This document shows positions 8,886 to 19,082 of a stretch of DNA of 39,581 bases, in pieces (position 1 is the first letter of the stretch; the number at the start of each line of letters is the position of its first letter). This stretch comes from Bdellovibrionia bacterium (GTDB taxonomy: Bacteria; Bdellovibrionota; Bdellovibrionia; Bdellovibrionales; JAGQZY01): assembly GCA_030424665.1 (NCBI GenBank), contig JAUHWN010000018.1, forward strand, positions 1 to 39,581, in the 5' to 3' direction. The notes below the pieces were generated by a model, which searched no databases, had not been told where the DNA came from, and saw nothing but the letters and a program-made list of their open reading frames with translations. Position numbers and translations under genes: made by a program.

Positions 8886-9467
8886 TTAAGGAAGTTTCAA
8901 GCCCACTTGTGTTAGGACATCGACCAATTTTAGAAGGGGTAGCCCTACTATAGCACTGTGGTCATCAGATTGAATTCGTTTGAATAGGCAAATACCATTA
9001 GCTTCAATCTTGTAGGACCCAGCACTATTTACCGGGTTGTCTCTGTCCACGTAGCGAATCAGCTGATCTTGATCCAATTGCCGCATGGTGAGTAAAGTTT
9101 GATCGATATGACGATAGGCTAGGTCTTTATGAAGAACGACCATCGCTGTAAGCAACTCATGGGTTTTGCCATTGAGTCGTTCTAACTGCTCCACAGCTTT
9201 TTGTTTGTCCCCTGGTTTGCCTAAAATCTCATCTTCAATCACTGAAACCTGATCGCTACCAATGATAATCGCATCAGGGTATTTCCCGAGCAGACTTTTC
9301 GCTTTTCCTTCCGCTAAGCCGAGAGCGTACTCAGCAGGGGGAAGGCTTCCTCGCTTTACTTTTGATTCATCAAAATTGGGAGCAATGGTCTCAAAATCGA
9401 GAGCCAACTGCTCCATAAGTTTTTTTCGATAAATGGAAGTTGAAGCAAGTATAATCTGTTCAGTCAT
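8886..9467 (-). CDS. Maf family nucleotide pyrophosphatase, YceF-like
   Basis: This 193-residue Maf protein starts with IILASTSIYRKKLME, the phosphate-binding S-x-x-R motif. It has IIIGSDQVSV in the middle and GKPGDKQKAVEQL after it. Maf proteins hydrolyse non-canonical nucleoside triphosphates to monophosphates. The ASTS-x-YR start and GSDQV wording match the YceF subgroup, whose known activity is on 7-methyl-GTP, better than the dTTP/UTP-specific YhdE subgroup. The subgroup call is inference. The gene starts 3 bp after the acs stop, so it is likely co-transcribed and coupled with acs. Confidence 0.87.
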   Translation of the reverse strand: MTEQIILASTSIYRKKLMEQLALDFETIAPNFDESKVKRGSLPPAEYALGLAEGKAKSLLGKYPDAIIIGSDQVSVIEDEILGKPGDKQKAVEQLERLNGKTHELLTAMVVLHKDLAYRHIDQTLLTMRQLDQDQLIRYVDRDNPVNSAGSYKIEANGICLFKRIQSDDHSAIVGLPLLKLVDVLTQVGLKLP

Positions 9468-9470
9468 TTT

Positions 9471-11414
<1,944 letters not shown>

Positions 11415-11462
11415 AAAACTTCCCCCAAATAGTTCCTAGCCTTCCAGCCTAAGGCCTTGATG

Positions 11463-11488
11463 ATTATATCCGACTCAGCCTAGGTCAA
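11463..11488 (-). promoter_or_regulatory. Candidate acs promoter
   Basis: On the - strand there is a perfect TATAAT (+ strand 11463-11468), with TTGACC (11483-11488) 14 bp further upstream. The -10 is ideal, but 14 bp is shorter than the usual 16-18 bp spacing. The -35 may therefore be weak or the promoter activator-dependent, which would suit acs. The distance from the -10 to the acs ATG is about 50 bp. Confidence 0.35.
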
Positions 11489-11547
11489 TAGCTTTTACAC
11501 GTGGCTTATTTGCAATTTTTTGTCGCCTCAACTAGCCTATATTAAAG

Positions 11548-11553
11548 AGGAGG
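11548..11553 (+). promoter_or_regulatory. Strong ribosome-binding site pointing to an ATC start
   Basis: AGGAGG lies here. Six bases later is ATC at 11560-11562, in frame with the protease. The nearest standard start (TTG 11581) is 27 bases from the site and has no ribosome site of its own. Starting at ATC adds Q-G-Y-R-R ahead of the hydrophobic stretch, which completes a normal signal peptide. Confidence 0.5.
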
Positions 11554-11580
11554 CTTTTTATCCAAGGCTATCGACGTTCG

Positions 11581-12891
11581 TTGTCATTTTGTGCGCTGAT
11601 CCTCGGTTTTCTAATGTGTCAGTCGGCCTTTTCAGAGCCTGAAAAATTGACCACCGGAGATCGAGTCTTTGAAGATTTGAAATACGCAGTCTTTAAATTA
11701 AAGTCGGCAATTTCTCCCGAATCGCCCAAGGCAAGCTACGGAACAGCCTTTGTTATTGATAAGAAAAATTCCTATTTGGCGACCAATTATCACGTGGTTT
11801 CAAGTGCAGTTCTCGAAGATGAAAACTATAAAATCTATCTCGTCGATCAAAAGAAAAGTTACCCGGCGAAAATTATTAGTTTAGACGTTGTTCACGACCT
11901 GGCATTAATACAAGTGAAGGGCTTCGATTTCAAAAAGGAGATTCCCTTTGCAAAAAAGGCCCCAGCCCAAGGGGAGTTAATCTACTCTGTTGGTCAGCCT
12001 GAAGACCTCAATATGTCCATCGTCTCTGGTACTTTTAACGGAGAAATTAATCATGGCGCCTACTCTGTTGTTCACATGAGTTCTCCCATAAACTCCGGTA
12101 TGTCGGGGGGCCCTACGGTTAATGGTAAGTCGCAACTCGTAGGAATTAATGTTTCGAGGCTTGTAGGTTCCCAAAATATTTCTTTTTCTGTACCGGCTCG
12201 GTTTTTAACAAAAATGATTGAGGAACAAAGTCAGGCTGTAGAACCTCAAGTAGTCGAGAAACCGAAAGCGGGTAAGAAAAATCAGTTGGTGAAACTCATT
12301 GAAGGCCAGCTCATTGATTTGCAAGCAAGTCTTACAAAGGACTTTGTCGACAATAGTGGGCAAGGATTCAGCGTTGGTGAATGGACGGTGAATCAGTCCC
12401 CTGAAAGTTTAAAGTGCTGGAGTGACCAACAAAAAAATAAAGAAGTCGGATACCAGACATTCAAGCAAGTCTGCTATCTCGATCACTCGGCTTTTTTAGC
12501 GGATGGTCTCAATACTGGAAGCTACGAAGTCAATTACACGACGATTTCGAGCAATAGTCTCAATGGTTTTCGCTTTTTTCGAATTCTTAATAATATGTAC
12601 AATGGTGGAAGCTTTCAGTTTTTCTTTTTTTCAAATTCCGACAAATACACAAAGTACTCTTGTTTTGATCAAAGAATGCTCAATCGCAATGGGATTCCTT
12701 TTCAAGTCAATGTTTGCGCCCGCGGTTATCACGACTTTAAAGATATACTGAACGTAGAAATCAAAGCCGTGAGTCTCAATGCCAATGGTGACGAAATCGT
12801 AATGAAGGCCGAATTGCGGGGCTTTGTTATTGAAAATGTAAAATCGATTTTAAAAATCCTCTTGGATAATATCGATCGGGGTGGAAAGTGA
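11581..12891 (+). CDS. Exported trypsin-like (HtrA-type) serine protease
   Basis: Counted from TTG 11581 the protein has 436 residues. The catalytic triad is visible: H71 in LATNYHVV, D106 in DVVHDLALI and S175 in NSGMSGGP. This is the S1C/HtrA-like arrangement. No PDZ domain is recognisable. Instead a C-terminal domain of about 215 residues, with several cysteines and unknown fold, follows a linker near 220. A hydrophobic signal segment (ALILGFLMCQSAFS) opens the protein, but from TTG it lacks basic residues. The true start is probably ATC at 11560, seven codons upstream, where a strong ribosome site is well placed. It probably acts in the periplasm. Its stop overlaps the GTG start of the FHA gene, so the two are coupled. 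Confidence 0.85.
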   Translation: MSFCALILGFLMCQSAFSEPEKLTTGDRVFEDLKYAVFKLKSAISPESPKASYGTAFVIDKKNSYLATNYHVVSSAVLEDENYKIYLVDQKKSYPAKIISLDVVHDLALIQVKGFDFKKEIPFAKKAPAQGELIYSVGQPEDLNMSIVSGTFNGEINHGAYSVVHMSSPINSGMSGGPTVNGKSQLVGINVSRLVGSQNISFSVPARFLTKMIEEQSQAVEPQVVEKPKAGKKNQLVKLIEGQLIDLQASLTKDFVDNSGQGFSVGEWTVNQSPESLKCWSDQQKNKEVGYQTFKQVCYLDHSAFLADGLNTGSYEVNYTTISSNSLNGFRFFRILNNMYNGGSFQFFFFSNSDKYTKYSCFDQRMLNRNGIPFQVNVCARGYHDFKDILNVEIKAVSLNANGDEIVMKAELRGFVIENVKSILKILLDNIDRGGK

Positions 12892-13967
12892 TTGTTGTTA
12901 AGGTCATTCAGCCCGGAAGTGATTCGCCTGAGTTCTATCGTTTTGAAGAAGCTCCTATTAGTATCGGTCGCGGAATTGAAAACCGGGTCATTATTAACGA
13001 TGCAAGTATTTCTTCTCGCCATTGTGAAATCGTCGAAAACGCGGGTAACTATGTCATTCGCGATACAGGGAGTCTCAACGGGATCGTAATCGATGGGAAG
13101 AAAAAAGAAGAAATCGATCTCGGTGGCCGTACGAAGCTCTACTTGGGAACAGTAAAAGTTGAAATATTCACTGACTTGGGGCCCGTTGAAAAAACTGTTC
13201 GCATCGACCTTGAGGAGTGGAAGAATAAATCGATCACCGAAGATCGAAAAGTCATTATGCAAACGATTGGGCTTTTCTTTGCCGGGATCTGCTTGAACAT
13301 TATTAATTACTCGCAAAAGGCTATTCAAAGTGAAATGATGGAGATGGTTCTAGTAGCAGTCTCTAGCACTCTTGGTTATGCCGTTATTGCTCTTTTTATT
13401 TCGATTTACTCAAAGGTTCACGCGCGAAAGTATCAGTACTTTAGAGTACTCAGACCCTTTGCGCTCATTTCTTTTGTTGTAGAGTTTGAAGCATTATTTG
13501 GCCAGGTCCTTGAGTTTAACTTTCCAAGCCAGGGACTTTATTTGGGGATTAAATATTTGGCTGGTTTGGTTCTTATGTTTTGGTTGCTCTTTAGTTTGGG
13601 TAAGACCATTTACATGAATGTGAACCCTAAAAAACTTGCGGCGATTTCAAGTGCTATTTTGATTCTTTTTATTGTTACCACTCGTGGTGTTGATTTTTAC
13701 CGATCGAGACAGGGTAATGGTTATGACTTCTCTCATACCCTGGCCTATCCACTTTTTAATATGAGTCACTCTAATAGGGGGTTCGAATCTCTTTTTAAGG
13801 AATTCGACAATGCCTATAAGGAAATTCTCGAAGATAAAAAGGAAGAGGACGAAAAGAAAAAAGAGCAAGATCTTCGCTTCGAAGAGTCCGAAAACAAAGG
13901 CAACAACAATAGTCCTAAAGAAGATTCCCCAAAGAGGGACTCAGAAAAGGGTAAATCCCAGTATTAA
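12888..13967 (+). CDS. FHA domain integral membrane protein
   Basis: Residues 1-95 form a forkhead-associated domain with G27-R28, the S43-R44-H45 motif and N64 in GSLNG, all of which bind phosphothreonine in known FHA domains. A membrane region of about five spans follows (about 120-140, 150-175, 185-205, 215-240 and 248-265). After another segment comes a highly charged tail rich in K, E, D and S. The FHA domain should face the cytoplasm. The GTG start overlaps the protease stop by 4 bp. The pairing suggests a phospho-dependent signal linked to an exported protease, which is inference. No kinase gene is in the window. Confidence 0.85.
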   Translation: MIVVKVIQPGSDSPEFYRFEEAPISIGRGIENRVIINDASISSRHCEIVENAGNYVIRDTGSLNGIVIDGKKKEEIDLGGRTKLYLGTVKVEIFTDLGPVEKTVRIDLEEWKNKSITEDRKVIMQTIGLFFAGICLNIINYSQKAIQSEMMEMVLVAVSSTLGYAVIALFISIYSKVHARKYQYFRVLRPFALISFVVEFEALFGQVLEFNFPSQGLYLGIKYLAGLVLMFWLLFSLGKTIYMNVNPKKLAAISSAILILFIVTTRGVDFYRSRQGNGYDFSHTLAYPLFNMSHSNRGFESLFKEFDNAYKEILEDKKEEDEKKKEQDLRFEESENKGNNNSPKEDSPKRDSEKGKSQY

Positions 13968-14019
13968 TTTGAATATAGAGAGTTCTACCAAGGAAGTAGA
14001 CCTTGCATTGATTCAAAAA

Positions 14020-15267
14020 TCACGGGGTGACGGCTTTATAAAGCTTGCAAAAATCGTCTTGATTCATTTCTTTTTGTTCGCCGGATTTAAGATCTTTAAC
14101 TTCTAAGCGATCCGAGCCCGATTCATCTTTAGAAACCATGAGGGCGAAGTGAGCATCCATTTTTTGCGCTTTTGTCAGTCTTTTACTTAAATTTCCTGAA
14201 TAGGACATTTCAACGGGGAGTCCAAACTTTCGCAATTCATTACTCAACTGTAGAGCCTCCTGTTGAAACTCTTTATTGACGGGTATGACAACGACAAGGG
14301 GCGCTTTTTCTACTTTTTGATCGCGCAGGAGCACAAGGCGGTCTGTACCAGCGGCAAATCCAATGCCAGGAGTAGCGGGACCACCCATCATTGAAACCAA
14401 TTCGTCGTAGCGACCACCGGAAAGGACCGCATTCTGCGATCCCAAATTTTGTGTCGTGAATTCAAATACTGTGTGGCAATAATAATCAAGTCCGCGCACA
14501 AGCTTGTGATTGATTGTGTAATCAATATTAAAATTCTTAAGACCCTCGCAGACTTCGTTGAAAAAATCGAGGCTTTCGCTATTGAGATTTTCTAAAAGTT
14601 TGGGCGCTTCAGCGACGAGCTTTTGATCCTCTTCTTGTTTTGAGTCGAGAATGCGCATGGGGTTTTTTTCTAAGCGTTCGAGACTTTCCCGAGACAGATC
14701 ATTTTTGAAATCAGAAAAATACTCGACGAGTTTGTCGCGATAATTTTGTCGGGACTCTTTGTCACCGATGGAGTTGAGTTCCAGTTGAGTTTTATCGGCG
14801 AGCCCCAGTTCTTTTAAAAAGAGTGAAGCAAAACTAAGAACTTCAAGGTCGGCTTGGGCCGAGGAGGCACCGATGAGTTCCGCGCCCAGTTGGTAAAACT
14901 GACGATAACGACCTTTTTGTGGGCGCTCGTAACGAAACATGGGGCCCGAATAAAGAAACTTAACGGGAGTGGAGCGAGTGAGGCCGTTTGAGAGAAACGC
15001 GCGAACAAGGCCTGCAGTTCCTTCGGGACGCATAGTGATTGAGTCGCCCCCCTTGTCTTCAAAGGTGTACATTTCTTTGGTTACGATATCGGTCGTATCG
15101 CCAAGGGATCTGGAAAAAACCTTAGTGAATTCGATAATAGGAATTTCGGCCATGTCAAAGCCAAACCGAGTTCCGATTTCGTGAAAGATAGACTGAACCT
15201 CTAGGTACTGGTTCCAGGTTTCTGGAAGAAGGTCTCTAGTTCCTTTAACAGACTGTAAGTTGGCCAT
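14020..15267 (-). CDS. hisS: Histidyl-tRNA synthetase
   Basis: This 415-residue class II synthetase opens with VKGTRDLLPE. Motif 2 is in FLYSGPMFRYERPQKGRYRQ. The histidine-specific peptides LVRGLDYYCHTVFE and GGRYDELVSMMGG are present, as is motif 3 in PGIGFAAGTDRLVLL. A C-terminal anticodon-binding domain follows. The enzyme charges tRNA-His. A GAGGAG ribosome site lies 7 bp before the ATG. It converges with the FHA gene, with 52 bp between the stops and no clear terminator. Confidence 0.97.
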   Translation of the reverse strand: MANLQSVKGTRDLLPETWNQYLEVQSIFHEIGTRFGFDMAEIPIIEFTKVFSRSLGDTTDIVTKEMYTFEDKGGDSITMRPEGTAGLVRAFLSNGLTRSTPVKFLYSGPMFRYERPQKGRYRQFYQLGAELIGASSAQADLEVLSFASLFLKELGLADKTQLELNSIGDKESRQNYRDKLVEYFSDFKNDLSRESLERLEKNPMRILDSKQEEDQKLVAEAPKLLENLNSESLDFFNEVCEGLKNFNIDYTINHKLVRGLDYYCHTVFEFTTQNLGSQNAVLSGGRYDELVSMMGGPATPGIGFAAGTDRLVLLRDQKVEKAPLVVVIPVNKEFQQEALQLSNELRKFGLPVEMSYSGNLSKRLTKAQKMDAHFALMVSKDESGSDRLEVKDLKSGEQKEMNQDDFCKLYKAVTP

Positions 15268-15356
15268 AAATGCTCCTCAATCTCTAAAACTAGCACGAAG
15301 GAGAGGCCTTGAAAAGCATCTCCCTCGGTCAAAAGATGAGAATTTATGGGAATGGC

Positions 15357-17408
15357 CTACTCGGCCACTGATAGCATCGTTTGACGATCTCTTTCGAAAT
15401 TGTAGTCAGCCGGCAAATTAGAGAGGGGTTGAATCTTCCACTCAGAAGCACCAAAGGCTTGCTTATTGGCAAAGACTTCGTCTGGAATGTACTGGTACAT
15501 TCTTCTTTGGTAGTCGGCGTCTTCACAGTTGTACATGGGGTCAATTCCATCGGGAAGGGCTTCGAGTTCGCTCGAAGAAGCTCCGCCGCCAGGGGCGTTC
15601 TGCGCGTAAGTGCCAAAGGCATTCACTAGAACATTGTCAATTCCCTGAACCGAGCTAAGGGCTCCGCCAGAGATTTGATCGATGTCAGTATTTTTAACTG
15701 GAAAGCGAAAGGCTTTTGCTCCTGCCATTTCGCCACAGGTATTGAAAGCACCTCGATGATCTTGTCTCGCTGCCAATGGCAATCTCTCGATACTATTTCG
15801 GTTGCCATCCCACTTATTGCCCACTTCGTTCATGGCTCTAGTTTCGCCGTAAACGGGATTGCCGCCAACAACGGTGAGGGCGACATCTTGTTGAGACGCA
15901 TTGACGAGAGCTGAGTAAAGAGCGCCACCTGAGTTTGAAGTATCATCAACTTTAATGGCCATGAGGTCGGCGAGTTTACCGAGTCCGATTTTACCAACAG
16001 TAACATCACCATTGTTGTCGTAAAGGCCAAGGGCTTTGGCGGCGTTTTCGGTTGCCATCTTTACAAGCATTTCGTCGGTAACAGCTGCACCCTGAGGTTC
16101 GAAGGCGTTGAGGTAGCGTCTGGCAATTTTCAGTTCGTCGAGCATGTGCTTAGTCCCAGTTGGCGACCAGTCCGTACCGAGCGACACATTGACTCCCGCT
16201 TGAAGAGCGGTAACAACATCGAGAGTTTCTCCGTAGAGGAGAAGATTCGACATGGGCGACCACACAAGGTTTACGCCATTAGCAGCAGCATGAGAAAAGT
16301 CATTGGCATCCATACCCACACCGTGAATGATCGTAAGGCCTCTTTTGGCTAGGCCTAAGAATCGAGCCCAAGGGTATTCGATGCGGTTGTAACCATCAGT
16401 ACGGCTTCCTTCGGAAAGGTGAACAATTTGAGTTCGAGCTAAACCACTGGGAATTTGTTCGTTGAGAGTGGCCCATTTACTTTGCCTTGTTTTGACTTCG
16501 TACCACCCGGCATAGCGACTGGCTTTGTTGGTTTCTACTCCTTCGGGTAAATCCGTCCAAGCGTCTTCTGGGTCTTCGCCAGAAGATTCAAGCTGCTCGG
16601 AAATAGTAAACATATTAATGAGACCTTGAACGGCGTCCCAGTAGGTTCCGATACCTTGGCGAATCAAGGGTAGGATGTATTGAGTGGTTACAGGTTCGTA
16701 GAACTCGGGAAGAACTAAATCAGTCGTGGCAAAAACGTTTCTTTGATCGTACCAATCTTCTTCAAGCTCGACGTTTTTTGCACCCCAATAACGACCACAT
16801 TGTTTATCGTTGGCAATACCCTGCATGGCAGTGGTGCCAGATGTGAGTGCCGTCAATTCAGACCAGCGAACGGCAGCACAGGTATTAATTTTAGCTATCT
16901 CACTACCGTAGTTTCCGGCACTGGGCGAAGGCTTTCTAAGGGCTCGCATATTAAAGCTCACCGCATTCTTATAGCGACTCCACTTTCGCCATTGATGACG
17001 ATTTCCAAATTGGCCCTTGGCAAGTCCCCACATTGGAAGAACATCGTATTTCATGTGACCGTGCATATTAATAAGACCAGGGAAGATAACAATTTTTCCA
17101 CCAAAATCCGATTCGTCTAAAACGAGGGGGTTTTCGTCAACAATTTGCTGACTTGTAAAAGGATCTTGGAAGACAAGTCTTCCATCGTTATCAATCGGAA
17201 AATCTTTCTGACTATTAATGGCGTAAATAATACCTTTATAAATAGTCAGGTAATATTTGTAGGCGATATTATTGTTAGGATTGATGATGTATCCGCCAAG
17301 AACCCAAGGTCTTTGGTTCATGTGGGGTGGAATGTCTTGTGCGAAGGTCGAGAGACTCAAGCACAGAAGACACAAAACAATTGGGGTTTTTAAAATTACA
17401 CGCAACAT
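15357..17408 (-). CDS. Secreted amidohydrolase-superfamily enzyme
   Basis: This 683-residue protein has a signal peptide (VILKTPIVLCLLCLSLSTFAQ, cleavage near residue 23). The metal-binding HGH lies at 116-118 in FPGLINMHGHMK, the classic amidohydrolase entry motif. Later motifs include TIIHGVGMD, NLVWSPMSN and VSLGTDWSPTGT, which carries the catalytic Asp. A C-terminal beta segment (LADLMAIKVD) closes the composite domain. The order resembles the chlorohydrolase/atrazine-degradation branch. About 150 extra residues after the barrel contain paired cysteines. It probably acts in the periplasm or outside the cell on a C-N bond. The substrate is unknown. Upstream is a GGGAG site nine bases before the ATG. 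Confidence 0.87.
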   Translation of the reverse strand: MLRVILKTPIVLCLLCLSLSTFAQDIPPHMNQRPWVLGGYIINPNNNIAYKYYLTIYKGIIYAINSQKDFPIDNDGRLVFQDPFTSQQIVDENPLVLDESDFGGKIVIFPGLINMHGHMKYDVLPMWGLAKGQFGNRHQWRKWSRYKNAVSFNMRALRKPSPSAGNYGSEIAKINTCAAVRWSELTALTSGTTAMQGIANDKQCGRYWGAKNVELEEDWYDQRNVFATTDLVLPEFYEPVTTQYILPLIRQGIGTYWDAVQGLINMFTISEQLESSGEDPEDAWTDLPEGVETNKASRYAGWYEVKTRQSKWATLNEQIPSGLARTQIVHLSEGSRTDGYNRIEYPWARFLGLAKRGLTIIHGVGMDANDFSHAAANGVNLVWSPMSNLLLYGETLDVVTALQAGVNVSLGTDWSPTGTKHMLDELKIARRYLNAFEPQGAAVTDEMLVKMATENAAKALGLYDNNGDVTVGKIGLGKLADLMAIKVDDTSNSGGALYSALVNASQQDVALTVVGGNPVYGETRAMNEVGNKWDGNRNSIERLPLAARQDHRGAFNTCGEMAGAKAFRFPVKNTDIDQISGGALSSVQGIDNVLVNAFGTYAQNAPGGGASSSELEALPDGIDPMYNCEDADYQRRMYQYIPDEVFANKQAFGASEWKIQPLSNLPADYNFERDRQTMLSVAE

Positions 17409-17533
17409 GAGCCATTTCTCCCTTTATGAGTTAGCGACCCCCTTTTTGGGCTAAATAATGCTTAGCGTCAAATATCAGTGTAAAAGAGATAGGCCCATGA
17501 AGAGTTTTCAAGTTCCTAAAATAAAAGGGGATT

Positions 17534-18745
17534 TTAGCGAATTCGTATTTTTACGATCACTGGAAGGTGGTCGCTATACCCCATTTCTGACATGGAATTA
17601 GCGGTAAAATTAAAGGCGAAGGGCGCACGCACGCGAAAATTCCGACCAGTTTTATTGTCTTTCCAGTTTTCGATCTTGGACATGAAGTCCTCAAAAAGAA
17701 TCAAATAGCTGTAGGGATCGTACTCCATGCTTTTGCCATTGGCGAGATTCTGACTGATTAATATCCGATCAAAATAGTTCCACGTATTTTCACCTCGGTA
17801 CCAATAGGTTCCCTTCAGATCTGCTGCGACCTCGGGGCCAAATTCCACCCTGCCAAATTGATGGGAGAGAAGTTGCGTGTCCTGGAGGGCATTCCACCAT
17901 TCGGAATTATGGAGAATATCTGCAATGGCATTAGGTCTTTCGGAGGTTGTCGTATTAAAATCTCCGAGGGCGACCACATGGTAATTGAGATAGCCCTGAT
18001 CCTGCATTTGATACTCAATTCGCTCAGCCAAACTCTGTGCGGCTAATTGCCGGTGGTAGGTCGTGGCCGATTGGGATGGCCAATGATTGACGTAAACACC
18101 TAAAACATGGCCTTTATCCGCTCCATTCACATAGAACTGAGCTTCGAGTATGGGACGAGTCAGAAAGTCAGGGTCATTGGGATCAACAATAGGAACTTGC
18201 TTCCAATCTTTGAGTTTCAGTTTTCGCTCTCGGTAAAGAAGGGCAACGTCAATTCCGCGACGAGAAGGGCTATTTGTTACGATATAGCGATCATAGCCCA
18301 AGTACCGCGAAAGCATGCGAATGACTTGCTGATTTTCAATTTCTTGAACAGCCAAAATATCGGGGAGTTCCCCTTGGGCTTGGATGACGCGGCCGATTTG
18401 CTCGATTTTTGCCCGCAGTCGATCAGGCGTCCAATCAACGGCCAGACAGAGTTCTCGGTAATAGGGGATGGGAAGACCGTGGCAGTTTTCTTTAAGGGCG
18501 TGAAATGCCGGTAGAAAAGTAAAATCCTGAAAGCCTTCATCGTGATAGGTGTCAAAGAGGTTGAGGAGATTATAGGTCATCACCTTAATCTCATTATTTT
18601 TAGTTCTGTAGTTATATTCGCGGGTTGAGCTATATTGCTGGGCAAAGCTCAAAGAACTCAGACTAGAACTTATGGCAAAAATGATGAACCAGAGTGAAAT
18701 CAGCCTATGGCTGGAAACCCACTTCAGTAAGCTCTTCGAAGTCAC
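17534..18745 (-). CDS. Secreted endonuclease/exonuclease/phosphatase family protein
   Basis: This 403-residue protein has an N-terminal signal peptide (LISLWFIIFAISSSLSSLSFAQ). It has the DNase I-like active-site series: VMTYNLLNLF (Asn), LAVQEIEN (metal-binding Glu), YVNHWPSQ (catalytic His), VALGDFNTT (Asp and Asn) and SDHLPVIVKI (final Asp-His). Family members cleave DNA, RNA or phosphate esters; being exported, a role in digesting extracellular or prey nucleic acid is plausible but inferred. The start is GTG, with a GAGGGGG site five bases upstream. It is 125 bp upstream of the amidohydrolase gene on the same strand. Confidence 0.88.
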   Translation of the reverse strand: MTSKSLLKWVSSHRLISLWFIIFAISSSLSSLSFAQQYSSTREYNYRTKNNEIKVMTYNLLNLFDTYHDEGFQDFTFLPAFHALKENCHGLPIPYYRELCLAVDWTPDRLRAKIEQIGRVIQAQGELPDILAVQEIENQQVIRMLSRYLGYDRYIVTNSPSRRGIDVALLYRERKLKLKDWKQVPIVDPNDPDFLTRPILEAQFYVNGADKGHVLGVYVNHWPSQSATTYHRQLAAQSLAERIEYQMQDQGYLNYHVVALGDFNTTTSERPNAIADILHNSEWWNALQDTQLLSHQFGRVEFGPEVAADLKGTYWYRGENTWNYFDRILISQNLANGKSMEYDPYSYLILFEDFMSKIENWKDNKTGRNFRVRAPFAFNFTANSMSEMGYSDHLPVIVKIRIR

Positions 18746-18949
18746 ATGATCCCCCTCGGACTCCTATCAGTTAAAGGCAACATAGCGAGGAGAAAGGCAA
18801 GTTTCAATTAGGTTTCTGTTAGGATTTAAATTATTGAAATTTAAACAAGATTTGTAGCTAAATCGAGTCACTTTCAGCTCCTCAATATTGACAAAAATTG
18901 GGTGATTGTAATAAGTACAGGGTCTTTTGATGTCGTTGTGAGGTTGTTT
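18746..18949. promoter_or_regulatory. Divergent intergenic region between nuclease and pdxJ-pst operon
   Basis: Together with the short ORF at 18950-19036 this is the 322-bp stretch without an established gene. It holds the ribosome site of the nuclease gene on the - strand, a 40-bp AT-rich part at about 18830-18870, and a good rightward promoter at 18888-18915. I looked for Pho boxes (direct CTGTCAT-type repeats) and found only an isolated CTGTTA. Confidence 0.5.
18888..18915 (+). promoter_or_regulatory. Probable sigma70-type promoter for the pdxJ-pst-pho operon
   Basis: A perfect TTGACA lies at 18888-18893. The candidate -10 is AATAAG at 18910-18915 with an extended TG at 18907-18908 and a 16-bp spacer. 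Transcription would start near 18922, about 28 bases before the short ORF and 160 before pdxJ. The -10 matches 4 of 6 consensus bases, offset by the TGn extension. Confidence 0.5.
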
Positions 18950-19036
18950 ATGCTGACTCGTGGATGGACCCTTGTTTTATTGTCCAATTTGATATTGTTT
19001 ACGGCCATAGCCCTGGTTATTGACTATACGTCTTAG
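18950..19036 (+). CDS. Possible 28-residue membrane peptide ahead of pdxJ
   Basis: ATG at 18950 opens 28 codons ending in TAG at 19034-19036. The peptide begins MLTRGWTLVLLSNLILFTAI: a short basic N-terminus and one hydrophobic helix, ending in DYTS. A weak GAGG lies 5 bases before the start. The ORF begins about 28 bases after the predicted transcription start, and pdxJ follows after 46 bp. This fits either a small membrane protein or a leader peptide for the phosphate operon. A chance ORF cannot be excluded at this length. Confidence 0.4.
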   Translation: MLTRGWTLVLLSNLILFTAIALVIDYTS

Positions 19037-19069
19037 TCGACTCCGCGGCCTAAATTAATCCTCGTGTAT

Positions 19070-19075
19070 GGAGAG
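19070..19075 (+). promoter_or_regulatory. Ribosome-binding site that sets the pdxJ start at GTG 19083
   Basis: GGAGAG lies here, seven bases before GTG 19083. It overlaps the in-frame ATG at 19068, so that ATG cannot use it. Starting at 19083 gives MASKTQLSVNV, the usual beginning of this PdxJ subclass. Confidence 0.6.
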
Positions 19076-19082
19076 TGTGCCT

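Noticed and set aside
12729-13328. 199-codon - strand ORF across the protease/FHA junction
   Set aside because: It is antisense to conserved FHA residues and the protease C-terminus, and has no domain or ribosome site of its own.
13968-14019. Terminator between the FHA gene and hisS
   Set aside because: Only a CTACC/AGTAG-like imperfect repeat is present, with no T-run in either direction.
18820-18860. Possible Pho box upstream of pdxJ-pst
   Set aside because: Only an isolated CTGTTA is seen; there is no second direct repeat at the 11-bp period expected for PhoB.
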